This document shows, in pieces, positions 16,046 through 23,785 of a DNA stretch of 35,131 bases. Within the stretch, counting starts at the first letter, position 1, and each line of letters starts with the position of its first letter. The DNA comes from DATMRF01 sp035566435. GTDB taxonomy: Bacteria; Verrucomicrobiota; Verrucomicrobiia; Limisphaerales; UBA8199. A model generated the notes under the pieces. It did not search any database. It had not been told where the DNA came from and was given only the letters and a program-made list of their open reading frames with translations. Both the position numbers and the translations under genes were made by a program. The stretch covers positions 1-35,131 of the forward strand of contig DATMRF010000101.1 of assembly GCA_035566435.1 (NCBI GenBank). Reading direction: 5' to 3'.

Positions 16046-16843
16046 TCAGTATTTCGCCACCGGCGCTTTGGCTGCCAGTAGCCCAAGGCCCTGGGCCATT
16101 TCCCGGGCTTTGCTCAGCATCATTCCCGCTTCGCTGGCGACGGCGATGAACTGGAACCCTTCGGCCAGGCGTCGCTTGGCTGCTGCCGTGTCCGCGACAT
16201 GAATACCCGGTGCTACCCCGTGTTTTCGGGCCATCTTCAGAACGTGCGCGAGGGCCTCCGTAAATGCCGGGTCATCGCTTTCAAAGCTGGGCGATTTGCC
16301 CAGCGAGTGGTGCAGATCGTTCGGGCCAATGAACACGACGTCAATTCCAGGAACGCTCAGGATTTCATCGGCCCTTTCAATTGCTTTGACGTGTTCGGCC
16401 ATAAGCACGACGAGAATCTCGTCGTTGGCGCGGGCGTAATACGTAGCCGGATCGGTTTCAAAATTGACGGCGTGTAATTGCCCGCCAATCGAACGGTTCC
16501 CGTGCGGCGCGTAGCGGGCGGCCGCCACGGCGGCTTCGGCCTCCGCGCGCGAGTTGACCATCGGTACGACAATTCCCCAGGCGCCCGTGTCCAGGACGCG
16601 CTTGATGTTTTCGCCCGTGTTCCAAGGCACACGCGCCAAAGGCACGGAACCGCTGGCCGAGACGAGCGCGAAAATGGTGGCGGCCGTTTCCAAGTTGGTC
16701 GGCGTGTGCTCCAATTCGACCGTCAGCCAGTCGAAGCCAACGCGGGCCATCATCCGGGCGGCCAGAGGATCGGATAAAGTCAGCCAGGTGCCGATGCTGG
16801 GATGCCCCTGCTTGAGTTTGGCGCGGACAGAGTTCGTTTTCAT
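16046..16843 (-). CDS. HpcH/HpaI (GarL-type) aldolase
   Basis: A 265-residue class II pyruvate aldolase with the phosphoenolpyruvate/pyruvate TIM-barrel signatures. These are G-T-W-L-T-L-S-D-P near the start, V-E-L-E-H-T-P (metal/catalytic His region), V-P-L-A-R-V-P-W-N (substrate Arg), G-A-W-G-I-V-V-P-M-V and V-F-I-G-P-N-D-L. The usual length is about 255-265. Family members cleave 2-keto-3-deoxy acids such as 2-keto-3-deoxyglucarate or 4-hydroxy-2-oxoheptanedioate into pyruvate and an aldehyde. It starts 26 bases after the stop of the hydroxyacid dehydrogenase on the same strand, so the two probably form a short operon, with the dehydrogenase handling a 2-keto or 2-hydroxy product. The exact substrate cannot be set from sequence. 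Confidence 0.88.
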   Translation of the reverse strand: MKTNSVRAKLKQGHPSIGTWLTLSDPLAARMMARVGFDWLTVELEHTPTNLETAATIFALVSASGSVPLARVPWNTGENIKRVLDTGAWGIVVPMVNSRAEAEAAVAAARYAPHGNRSIGGQLHAVNFETDPATYYARANDEILVVLMAEHVKAIERADEILSVPGIDVVFIGPNDLHHSLGKSPSFESDDPAFTEALAHVLKMARKHGVAPGIHVADTAAAKRRLAEGFQFIAVASEAGMMLSKAREMAQGLGLLAAKAPVAKY

Positions 16844-16869
16844 TCAGGTCAGCTTGATGTTTCGAGAAT

Positions 16870-17871
16870 TCATTTCCGCAACGCTCTAAGCCTGGGCGAG
16901 TCATAGACCGACGGGTCCACCAGGAACTGCGGTTTGCGGCCGTTCATCAAATCCACAATCGCTTGCGCCGCGCTCAGGCTCACACGTTCCCCCGTTTCGC
17001 GGGCGAAGGAGGCCAGATGCGGGGTGAGCAAGAGATTCGGAGCACTGCGCAGCGGATGCGCGGCCGGCAGTGGCTCGAGCGTAAAAGTGTCCAGCGCCGC
17101 CCCGGCGATCCACTTCTCGTTCAAAGCGCGCACCAGGGCCCCTTCATCGACCAACGCCCCGCGCGCGGTGTTGATCAAGTATGCAGTGGGTTTCATTCGC
17201 CGCAGTTGCGCCTCGCCGAGCAGGCCCCGATTTTCAGCGGTGAGCGCCGCGTGCAGCGACAGGAAGTCGCTCTCTGCAAGAAGCTCATCAAGGGAGACAT
17301 ACCTGATCCGTGGCTCCTCGCTGTTCGGCTCACATCGGGGGTCATGAGCCAGCAGCCGCATATTGAAGCCGGTCGCCCGTCGTGCCATCGCCTGACCAAT
17401 CCTCCCGTAGCCGAGAATGCCCAGCGTCTTCCCAAACACATCCGTGCCCCAAGCCGCCTCCCATTTGCCCTGGCTCATGGAGCCGTGACCGACGTGCACC
17501 CGGCGAGCGATGCTGAGCAGGAGCGCGAAGGCGAAGTCGGCTACGGTTTCGTTCAGCAATCCCGGCGTATAGGTGACGACAACGCCCTGCGCAGTGGCCG
17601 CCGGAATATCGATGGCATCATAGCCCACTCCCCAACGCGAGATGATTCTGAGCTGAGCTGCTTCGGGTGAGGCCAGCACATCGGCGGTGAACCTGTCCAT
17701 GCTGGCCAAAACCGCCTGCTGGTCTCGCAACAGCGGCAGCAGTTCGTCCGCGGTATAGGGCCCGAACCTGACCGGCAGGGTCAGCTCGCAACCCGCCCCT
17801 CGCAACAGCGCCAGGGCAGACTGACCCACCTCGTTGAGGGTGCGAGCTGTGATCAGCACTTTCCACGACAT
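16870..17871 (-). CDS. D-2-hydroxyacid dehydrogenase (phosphoglycerate dehydrogenase-like)
   Basis: A 333-residue NAD-dependent enzyme. The Rossmann motif is G-Y-G-R-I-G-Q-A-M-A, followed by H-D-P at the end of strand 2, which suggests an acidic/NAD-type preference. Catalytic elements are I-N-T-A-R-G-A-L-V-D-E (Arg), the Glu in L-E-P-L-P and the His in T-P-H-L-A-S. The N-terminal substrate domain contains R-W-G-V-G-Y-D-A-I-D. It lacks the C-terminal ACT domain of many SerA proteins, so it may act on glycerate, glyoxylate or a sugar-derived hydroxyacid rather than in serine synthesis. It precedes the aldolase gene, 26 bases apart. The ATG at 17869-17871 begins M-S-W-K-V-L-I-T. Confidence 0.9.
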   Translation of the reverse strand: MSWKVLITARTLNEVGQSALALLRGAGCELTLPVRFGPYTADELLPLLRDQQAVLASMDRFTADVLASPEAAQLRIISRWGVGYDAIDIPAATAQGVVVTYTPGLLNETVADFAFALLLSIARRVHVGHGSMSQGKWEAAWGTDVFGKTLGILGYGRIGQAMARRATGFNMRLLAHDPRCEPNSEEPRIRYVSLDELLAESDFLSLHAALTAENRGLLGEAQLRRMKPTAYLINTARGALVDEGALVRALNEKWIAGAALDTFTLEPLPAAHPLRSAPNLLLTPHLASFARETGERVSLSAAQAIVDLMNGRKPQFLVDPSVYDSPRLRALRK

Positions 17872-17931
17872 GGCGCGCAGTGTAGCCGCCCGGCCTTAGG
17901 GCGCAAGCCAACGGGCCCAAAGCTATGGGAA

Positions 17932-18350
17932 GGGCTATAGGACCACGGGACGACGGGACCACGGATGAGGACGGAATGGTCACAAGAAGGCGCGAAAAGG
18001 CACAAACGGGTGATAATTAGAAAGCTGGCGGGGGCTTAGCGGAAAATACCAGTTCGAGTCAAAATGCGGGAAGTGGTATTACGCGGTAGTAGCTGTGATT
18101 AGCGGGGATTTGGTGGTATTAACTGATATTCGATCTGGAGGGCGGGGGATGCGGCGGCTTGGGACAAGCGCGCCCTACCGCGCGGAAGTTCAATTTTGGT
18201 GCCGATAGCTCACGATAGGTCCCGGTAGGTCCCGATAGGTCATGCTCCGGGAACATGCCCGCGGGAGCTATCGGGAGCTATCGGGACCACGGTTTTGGGC
18301 GAGCGGGAGCTATCGGGAGTTATTAAAGGCTGAAGGATAAAGGATGAAAC
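17932..18350. repeat. Composite repeat module, copy C
   Basis: It contains GGACCACGGGACGACGGGACCACGG, the GGATGAGGACGGAATGG block, AGAAGGCGCGAAAAGGCACAAA, then the GTGATAAT/GGGAAGTG/CGCGGTAGTAG module seen at 134-247. The GATAG/CTATC block follows (about 18200-18320) with ggttttgggcgagcgggagc as in copy A. A block at 18140-18180 (gggcgggggatgcggcggct) is not in the other copies. No gene is visible. Confidence 0.65.
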
Positions 18351-18419
18351 CGATGGTCCCTGGCCAACCGGGAAGGCTGTCAACGAGTGGGACAGGGGCA
18401 GGCGGATTAGGCGTATAGA

Positions 18420-19310
18420 ATATCTTGTGTGCGGAGGGGGGTGGTAAAGCAGCGGTGACACGGTGACAAGCCCGTGTTTACCGAGGGATCTGTGCGTTTT
18501 CAGCGGTGACAAAACGGTGACAAAACGGTGACGAAGCGGTGACAAGTATGAAAGGCAAGATGGTTAGGTATCGGCTATCCGTTAGGGCAGTGGCTCAAAG
18601 GGTGGCGGCATAGACCGGACGGGTGGGTGGGCGAAATATTTCTTTCTTGGGCGATGCACCGGTGGGATCCGTTATCCGTTAGGCAATACCCTAATTCTGT
18701 TTTCTCCGCGGGGGGATAGGGTGGAGAGCTTTCAAAGCGTGACAGCGTGACAAGGACGTTTTTACTGAGGGATTCTCACTTTTGAAAGCGCGACAAGGCG
18801 CACCGTGTCACGCTTTGAACCGTGACAAAGTGACAAAGAGTCCCGTCTCGAAGCCGTTTTCAATCCGCTGAAAGCGGGTAGCAAAGAAAGGGAGTAGAGT
18901 ATTTCTTTCTTCCGGCGGGAGGGGTGAGCCAGGGGTGATCCAGGGGTGAAACGTTTCCACAGGCCGTGTTTACCGAGTGATTGTGCGTTTCAGGGGTTGC
19001 CGAAGGCTGATCCTTGAGGTTGGCAAGGCTGATCCTTGAAGATTGACAGCGGAGGAACGCCCGTGATGCGGTGAGGCCGTGCGTGGGGCAGAATATTTTT
19101 TCTTCCGCCGGGGGACGATCCAGGGGTGATCCAGGGGTGAAACGTTTCCACAGGCCGTATTTACCGAGGGATTGTGCGTTTGAGCGGTTGCCGAAGGCTG
19201 ATCCTTGGGGTTGCCAAGGTTGATCCCTTAAGGGTGCCAAGGGCTGATCCTTCAGGCGGTCGAAGGCTGATCCTTGAAGGTTGCCAAGGCTGATCCCTGA
19301 GGGTTGAGGC
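18420..19310. repeat. Four diverged DUF3631-tail repeats with changing word content
   Basis: Cores tttaccgag or tttactgag lie at about 18477, 18760, 18969 and 19160. Each is preceded by a T-rich/GC-rich step and by copies of one short word, and followed by more words. The word is GGTGACA in the first, GCGTGACA in the second, GGGGTGATCCA in the third and fourth, with GGCTGATCCTT after the core in the last two. On the minus strand each core encodes S-L-(G/S)-K-x-(G/V)-L. Units three and four share 30 or more bases around ccaggggtgatccaggggtg. From about 19190 to 19305 the words become an irregular array of ttgccaaggctgatcc units. No gene is supported. Confidence 0.7.
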
Positions 19311-19380
19311 CAAGGGGCCTTCTGGCAGGCGCGTCAACCGAGGCTATCAGATTGCGGGGTTGCAGCCCAGGCGGGTTCCG

Positions 19381-19420
19381 GGGTTTTTAGGAATCGGGCG
19401 GGGATTGGCCGAGGGCATGG
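19381..19420. repeat. 40-bp element shared with 14538-14577
   Basis: gggtttttaggaatcgggcg followed by gggattggccgagggcatgg. The copy at 14538 differs at a handful of positions. Both lie beside decayed or cassette-like sequence, and this one is 31 bases before a transposase fragment. Its nature is unknown. Confidence 0.5.
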
Positions 19421-19451
19421 ACGATGTCGGCGAGTTTGCAGCCTTTAGACG

Positions 19452-19587
19452 ACCCTGACGATCCGGGAGATCGCCTCGCGGCTGCACCTGGGAAGCTGGA
19501 AGAGCCTGAACAATAAACTATATTTGGCCAGCATGGGGCCGAAAGAAAGTAACGAAACGTGGAAGGACAAAGTGAAAAGTTATGGCT
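19452..19587 (+). pseudogene. C-terminal fragment of a second REP-associated transposase
   Basis: The frame T-L-T-I-R-E-I-A-S-R-L-H-L-G-S-W then K-S-L-N-N-K-L-Y-L-A-S is the C-terminal helix-turn-helix-like end typical of REP-associated Y1 transposases. It is a different lineage from the other copies, which read T-L-K-W-I-A-Q-R-L-K-M-G-T-W. Nothing N-terminal is left. The frame runs on without a natural stop into the 3' end of ureG, so the original end is lost. Confidence 0.65.
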
Positions 19588-19614
19588 TACTCGTTTCCCC
19601 ATTTCCCGAGTCGT

Positions 19615-20343
19615 TTAGTGAGAGTGTGGCACCGAGCGGGCATGTTGCCAGGCATGCAGCACGTGGCCGAAGATAGCATCGGTACCCACCCCGTTTTTCA
19701 CTTGCGCAAACACCACTGGCCCGCTCCCGCGCATGGAGTTCGCGTCGCGACCCATTACAGACAGGTCAGCTCCGACGGCGGAGGCCAGATCGGTTTTGTT
19801 GATGACCAGCAAGTCAGATTGAGTGATGCCTGGGCCGCCTTTGCGGGGGATCTTGTCCCCGCCCGCAACGTCGATAACGTAGATGGTATAATCGGCCAAC
19901 TCACGGCTAAAGTGGGCGGCGAGGTTATCGCCGCCGGATTCGATCAGCAGCAATTCTGTGTTGAATCGGTGGTGGAGGTCTTCCAAGGCCAGCAGATTGG
20001 CGGAAATGTCTTCGCGAATCGCCGCGTGGGGACAGCCGCCGGTCTCGACCGCGCGGATGCGTTCCGACGCCAGGGCCTGGTTGCGGATGAGGAATTCCCC
20101 ATCCTCCCTGGTGAAAATATCATTCGTCACCGCCGCCAAGTTGATTTCATCCCGCAGCCCTTGGCACAAAGCGAGCATCAGCGCCGTTTTCCCGCTCCCC
20201 ACCGGCCCGCCGACTCCGACTGTGAAGGCGCGCTGGCTAAAGTCACGGGCGAGTGGCGCCGTCCGATCATCAAAGCGGCCCGGGTGATCGAGGTGCGGAT
20301 GGTGGTGGCCGGATGGCCCGTGGGTATGTTCGATGGAGTTCAT
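19615..20343 (-). CDS. ureG: Urease accessory GTPase UreG
   Basis: A 242-residue SIMIBI-class GTPase that delivers nickel to apo-urease with UreD and UreF. The P-loop is G-G-P-V-G-S-G-K-T. The nickel-binding C-P-H motif appears in E-T-G-G-C-P-H-A-A-I-R-E-D. E-S-G-G-D-N-L is the Walker B/switch region, and N-K-T-D-L gives guanine specificity. The first 25 residues are His-rich (H-T-H-G-P-S-G-H-H-H-P-H-L-D-H), longer and richer than in UreG from organisms that also have UreE. It is the last gene of the urea cluster and starts 12 bases after the ureF stop, with AAAAGG just upstream of the ATG. The C-terminus ends in P-H-S-H. Confidence 0.95.
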   Translation of the reverse strand: MNSIEHTHGPSGHHHPHLDHPGRFDDRTAPLARDFSQRAFTVGVGGPVGSGKTALMLALCQGLRDEINLAAVTNDIFTREDGEFLIRNQALASERIRAVETGGCPHAAIREDISANLLALEDLHHRFNTELLLIESGGDNLAAHFSRELADYTIYVIDVAGGDKIPRKGGPGITQSDLLVINKTDLASAVGADLSVMGRDANSMRGSGPVVFAQVKNGVGTDAIFGHVLHAWQHARSVPHSH

Positions 20344-20355
20344 AACCTTTTCAGG

Positions 20356-21237
20356 TCAGCTTTGAAACAGCCTGGAGTAGAGCCGGTCCTGGTTGGCTTG
20401 CCAGAGATCCAGCAACGGGGCGGTTTGAGCGATTTCATCGACTGAGAGATTCCGGCAGCGCTGTAACATTTTCTCGGCCTCCGCGGCGAGGCGGTGCTGC
20501 ACCGCCTGGCCTTGGAGTGGGCCAACGACCCCCAACCGCACGGCAGCGGAGACCAGCGCGCGTAAATGGAAAAAGCAAAACAGTCGCGCGGCATCAGCGC
20601 GAGCGAAACCGAGTTCAAGCAGGATCACGCCGAAGACGGGCGCGAGATGAGCGTAAGGGCAAACCTCGCCGCCCAACCGCCTTAGCCTCTGGAGCCCGGG
20701 TGTGGCAAAGATCCGTTCCGCCGAAGCGAGCAGCGCCTGGCCCTGCACACGGCTGGCACGGTTGGCCACATGATCCATAATGAAGCTGTCGCAGAGGCGG
20801 TTCAGTCCAGGCAACTGTTCAGGACGGTCGTATGTCGCGGTCATGAGCGGGAGCGAGGCGTGTCCGAACTGCCAGAGGCTCGCCTCCATAAAGCTTTGCA
20901 ACCCATCCAGGTTGCGCAATTCGCCCTGCTGGACGGCAGCTTCGAGGCCGCCGGAGTGAGCGAACCCGCCGGCCGGAAATGCCGAATCCGCCAATTGCCA
21001 GAGCAACCAGTCTCTTGGTGGATCGGCGCAGTTCAGGCAGTGCCGAGCGCCCGTTGTGTCAGCCGGCAGCGGAGCTGCATTTTCGGTTGTGGGTTGTGGG
21101 GAAGGGCGTCCTCCTACGCGCGCAGAGGTATCGGCAGGTTTTTGACTGAGCACGATTGGCCACCACTCCTGCCGGTGCGCCGGCTGTTGAGTGAGAGGGG
21201 GAGCGCACCCCCGCTCGCCTTGATCGAGGGGTTGCAT
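20356..21237 (-). CDS. ureF: Urease accessory protein UreF
   Basis: A 293-residue member of the UreF family, which bridges UreD-urease and UreG and gates nickel insertion. The family core begins near residue 75 with W-L-L-W-Q-L-A-D-S-A-F-P-A-G-G-F-A-H-S-G-G-L-E-A as two joined segments. It continues with the mainly helical body (D-H-V-A-N-R-A-S-R-V-Q-G-Q, R-A-L-V-S-A-A-V-R-L-G) and ends L-Y-S-R-L-F-Q-S. The first 70 or so residues are a Pro/Ala-rich extension not typical of UreF. Its ATG overlaps the ureC stop by one base (TGATG), which argues for this start and for translational coupling. Confidence 0.93.
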   Translation of the reverse strand: MQPLDQGERGCAPPLTQQPAHRQEWWPIVLSQKPADTSARVGGRPSPQPTTENAAPLPADTTGARHCLNCADPPRDWLLWQLADSAFPAGGFAHSGGLEAAVQQGELRNLDGLQSFMEASLWQFGHASLPLMTATYDRPEQLPGLNRLCDSFIMDHVANRASRVQGQALLASAERIFATPGLQRLRRLGGEVCPYAHLAPVFGVILLELGFARADAARLFCFFHLRALVSAAVRLGVVGPLQGQAVQHRLAAEAEKMLQRCRNLSVDEIAQTAPLLDLWQANQDRLYSRLFQS

Positions 21238-22952
21238 CAGAAAAGAAAGTAGCGTTGGGCAAGCGGCAACACCGTGGCTGGTTCACAAGCCAGTAGTTCC
21301 CCGTCCGCTCTGACTTCGTAAGTCTCGGGGTCCACCGTGATACGCGGCAGTGCGTCATTCCACTTCATTGCTTTCTTGCCGAGGTTTCGGCAGCCGCGTA
21401 CTGCTTCAATGCGCTTGCTCAAGCCGTAACCGGAGGCGGTCCCCTTTTCCTTGCAGGCACCGCTGACGAAGCTGATGGAGATTGGACCCGGAGCCGCGCC
21501 GAAGGCTCCGAACATGGGCCGCATAAAGACCGGTTGCGGGGTCGGGATCGAGGCGTTGGGGTCGCCCATTTGGGACCATGCTATAATCCCGCCCTTGAGC
21601 ACCGTTTCCGGTTTGACGCCGAAGAAGCCAGGCTTCCAGAGAACGAGGTCAGCCAGCTTGCCGACTTCCACTGAACCAATCAGATGCGCCATCCCGTGCG
21701 CGATGGCCGGGTTGATGGTGTACTTGGAGATGTAACGTTTAATGCGAAGGTTGTCGTTCGGCCCGGCCTCGTTGGGGAAGCGGCCACGCTGCTGGCGCAT
21801 TTTATCGGCCGTCTGCCAGGTGCGTGTGATCACCTCGCCAATACGGCCCATGGCTTGAGAATCCGAACTCATCATGCTGATCGCCCCAAGGTCATGAAGA
21901 ATGTCCTCAGCCGCGATGGTCTCTCCGCGAATTCGGCTTTCGGCAAAGGCCACATCCTCCGGCAGGTTGGGGTCGAGGTGATGACAGACCATCAGCATGT
22001 CCAGGTGCTCGTCCAAGGTGTTAACGGTAAACGGGCGCGTCGGATTGGTGGAACTGGGCAGGACGTTGGACTCGCCGCAGATGCGGATGATGTCGGGCGC
22101 ATGGCCACCGCCGGCGCCCTCCGAGTGATAGGTGTGGATCGTGCGACCGTTGATTGCGGAGATGGTTGCATCCACAAAGCCGGATTCGTTGAGCGTGTCG
22201 GTGTGGATCGTCACCTGCACATCATGCTCGTCAGCGACGCGCAAACAGCAGTCGATCGCCGCCGGGGTCGTGCCCCAATCCTCGTGAAGCTTCAGCCCGA
22301 TGGCTCCGCCGAGGATCTGCTCCGGCAGACCAGCGGGTAAGGCAGTGTTGCCCTTCCCCGTAAAGCCAAAATTGAGCGGTAGGGCGTCAGTGGCCTGGAG
22401 CATCATGCGGATGTGGTTGCCCCCGGGCGTGCAGGTGGTGGCGGCCGTTCCGGTAGCCGGGCCGGTCCCCCCGCCGACCATGGTCGTCAGGCCTGCGGCG
22501 ATTGCCTCAAACGCTTGTTGTGGACAGATAAAATGGATGTGGGTGTCGAGGCCCCCCGCGGTGAGAATCAACCCCTCCCCGGCGATCACTTCCGTAGTGA
22601 CGCCTACTACCATGCCGGGGCTGACTCCCGCCATAACGTCCGGATTGCCCGCTTTGCCGATCCCCGCGATCAGGCCATGTTTAATGCCGATATCGGCTTT
22701 GCAAATCCCCGTGTAATCCACGACAAGCGCGTTGGTGATGACACAATCCAGGGCCTCAGCCTGGCCTACGCCGGCAGCCTGACCCATGCCTTCCCGCAGG
22801 ACTTTGCCGCCACCGAATTTGCACTCGTCACCATAAGCGGTGAAGTCACGCTCCACCTGCAGCACCAACGAGGTATCGCCCAAAGATAATCGGTCGCCTG
22901 TGGTCGGGCCGAACATTTCGGCGTAATGACGGCGGTTCATTTTGTGGGCCAT
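21237..22952 (-). CDS. ureC: Urease subunit alpha UreC
   Basis: A 571-residue catalytic subunit that hydrolyses urea to ammonia and carbamate in the cytoplasm. All active-site residues of the Klebsiella enzyme are present with a constant offset of four: His138 and His140 (T-H-I-H-F), carbamylated Lys221 and His223 (L-K-L-H-E-D-W-G), His250, His276, flap Cys323 and His324 (M-V-C-H-H-L) and Asp364 (M-S-S-D-S-Q-A-M-G). Length is normal. A strong ribosome site, AGGAGGA, lies 6 bases before the ATG and overlaps the 3' end of ureAB. The stop overlaps the ureF start. Confidence 0.98.
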   Translation of the reverse strand: MAHKMNRRHYAEMFGPTTGDRLSLGDTSLVLQVERDFTAYGDECKFGGGKVLREGMGQAAGVGQAEALDCVITNALVVDYTGICKADIGIKHGLIAGIGKAGNPDVMAGVSPGMVVGVTTEVIAGEGLILTAGGLDTHIHFICPQQAFEAIAAGLTTMVGGGTGPATGTAATTCTPGGNHIRMMLQATDALPLNFGFTGKGNTALPAGLPEQILGGAIGLKLHEDWGTTPAAIDCCLRVADEHDVQVTIHTDTLNESGFVDATISAINGRTIHTYHSEGAGGGHAPDIIRICGESNVLPSSTNPTRPFTVNTLDEHLDMLMVCHHLDPNLPEDVAFAESRIRGETIAAEDILHDLGAISMMSSDSQAMGRIGEVITRTWQTADKMRQQRGRFPNEAGPNDNLRIKRYISKYTINPAIAHGMAHLIGSVEVGKLADLVLWKPGFFGVKPETVLKGGIIAWSQMGDPNASIPTPQPVFMRPMFGAFGAAPGPISISFVSGACKEKGTASGYGLSKRIEAVRGCRNLGKKAMKWNDALPRITVDPETYEVRADGELLACEPATVLPLAQRYFLF

Positions 22953-22954
22953 GA

Positions 22955-23719
22955 CTATTCCTCCTGGTGGGCAAAGCCGGCCGCCTTGACCCGCGACATA
23001 GCGGCTTTTTGGTTCTCGGGGGTGACGGGGCCCCCAGCAAGATTATTTCCCCCGCGAATGATCTGGTGACCGGCGATCTCAACCAACTGCACGGTCTTGG
23101 TTTCGCCCGGTTCGAAGCGGACGGCTGTGCCTGCCGGGATATCGAGGCGCCGGCCATAGGCCTTCTGCCGATTGAACCGCAACTGGGCATTGGTTTCGAT
23201 GAAGTGATAATGACTGCCAACCTGCACCGGCCTGTCCCCCAAATTAGTCACTGTCAGGGTGACGGGTGAGCGGCCTGCATTCAACTCCAACTCACCGGGT
23301 TCCACGTCGTACGCGCCAGGCTCGAGTTCGACTTCGGGGAGCTTGGGCTGGAAGGCCGTTAGGGCGGGCACCGGCAGGAAACTTCCGTACAAAGCGAGCG
23401 TCAGGTCGCCATGTTCCGAGGCGATCGGATGGTGAACGGTGACGAGCTTGGTGCCGTCTGGAAAGGTGCCTTCGACCTGCACCTCGTTGACCAAGGCCGG
23501 CACGCCCGGCATGACCTGGTTTCGCCCGAGCATTTGCCTGCCGAGGTCCATCAGTTCCGCCACGCGCTTGCCCTCGCGAATCAACTCGAGCAGTTGAGTC
23601 GCCAGCAATGCCACAGCCTCTGGATAATTCAGGCGTAAGCCGCGAGCGAGGCGCTTTTGGGCAAGAAACCCGGCGTTATGGAGCAGCAGCTTGTCAATTT
23701 CGCGAGGGGAAAGGTGCAT
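22955..23719 (-). CDS. ureAB: Fused urease gamma-beta subunit (UreA-UreB)
   Basis: A 254-residue fusion. Residues 1 to about 100 are the gamma subunit (H-L-S-P-R-E-I-D-K-L-L-L, L-N-Y-P-E-A-V-A-L-L, V-P-A-L-V-N-E-V-Q-V-E-G-T-F-P-D-G-T-K-L as two blocks). After a linker, residues about 130-240 are the beta subunit (P-G-E-L-E-L-N-A-G-R, G-S-H-Y-H-F-I-E-T-N, L-D-I-P-A-G-T-A-V-R-F-E-P-G). The same gamma-beta arrangement is known in Helicobacter UreA, while most bacteria keep the two genes separate. The ureC ATG follows 2 bases after its TAG, and its 3' end contains the ureC ribosome site. No clear ribosome site precedes its own ATG, where heptamer repeats occur instead. Confidence 0.95.
   Translation of the reverse strand: MHLSPREIDKLLLHNAGFLAQKRLARGLRLNYPEAVALLATQLLELIREGKRVAELMDLGRQMLGRNQVMPGVPALVNEVQVEGTFPDGTKLVTVHHPIASEHGDLTLALYGSFLPVPALTAFQPKLPEVELEPGAYDVEPGELELNAGRSPVTLTVTNLGDRPVQVGSHYHFIETNAQLRFNRQKAYGRRLDIPAGTAVRFEPGETKTVQLVEIAGHQIIRGGNNLAGGPVTPENQKAAMSRVKAAGFAHQEE
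22959..22965 (-). promoter_or_regulatory. Strong ribosome binding site for ureC
   Basis: AGGAGGA on the minus strand, 6 bases before the ureC ATG and inside the last codons of ureAB. It is the clearest Shine-Dalgarno sequence in the urea cluster and fixes the ureC start. Confidence 0.8.
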
Positions 23720-23723
23720 GGCG

Positions 23724-23750
23724 CGTGAAACGTGAAACGTGAAACGTGAA
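23724..23750. repeat. Heptamer tandem repeat (cgtgaaa) between ureD and ureAB
   Basis: Three perfect cgtgaaa units and a fourth lacking one base fill the start of the 66-base gap between the ureD stop and the ureAB ATG. It ends 4 bases before the ATG, where a ribosome site would normally be. Slippage here would change leader length but not any reading frame. Confidence 0.75.
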
Positions 23751-23785
23751 CCGCAGAACCTGAAAGCATGGGGTGGTAGTCTTCA

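Noticed and set aside
18860..19240. Minus frame of 126 codons rich in D-Q-P and S-A-T words
   Set aside because: It is the translation of diverged tail repeats. Neighbouring units use other frames for the same core, so it is not an independent gene.
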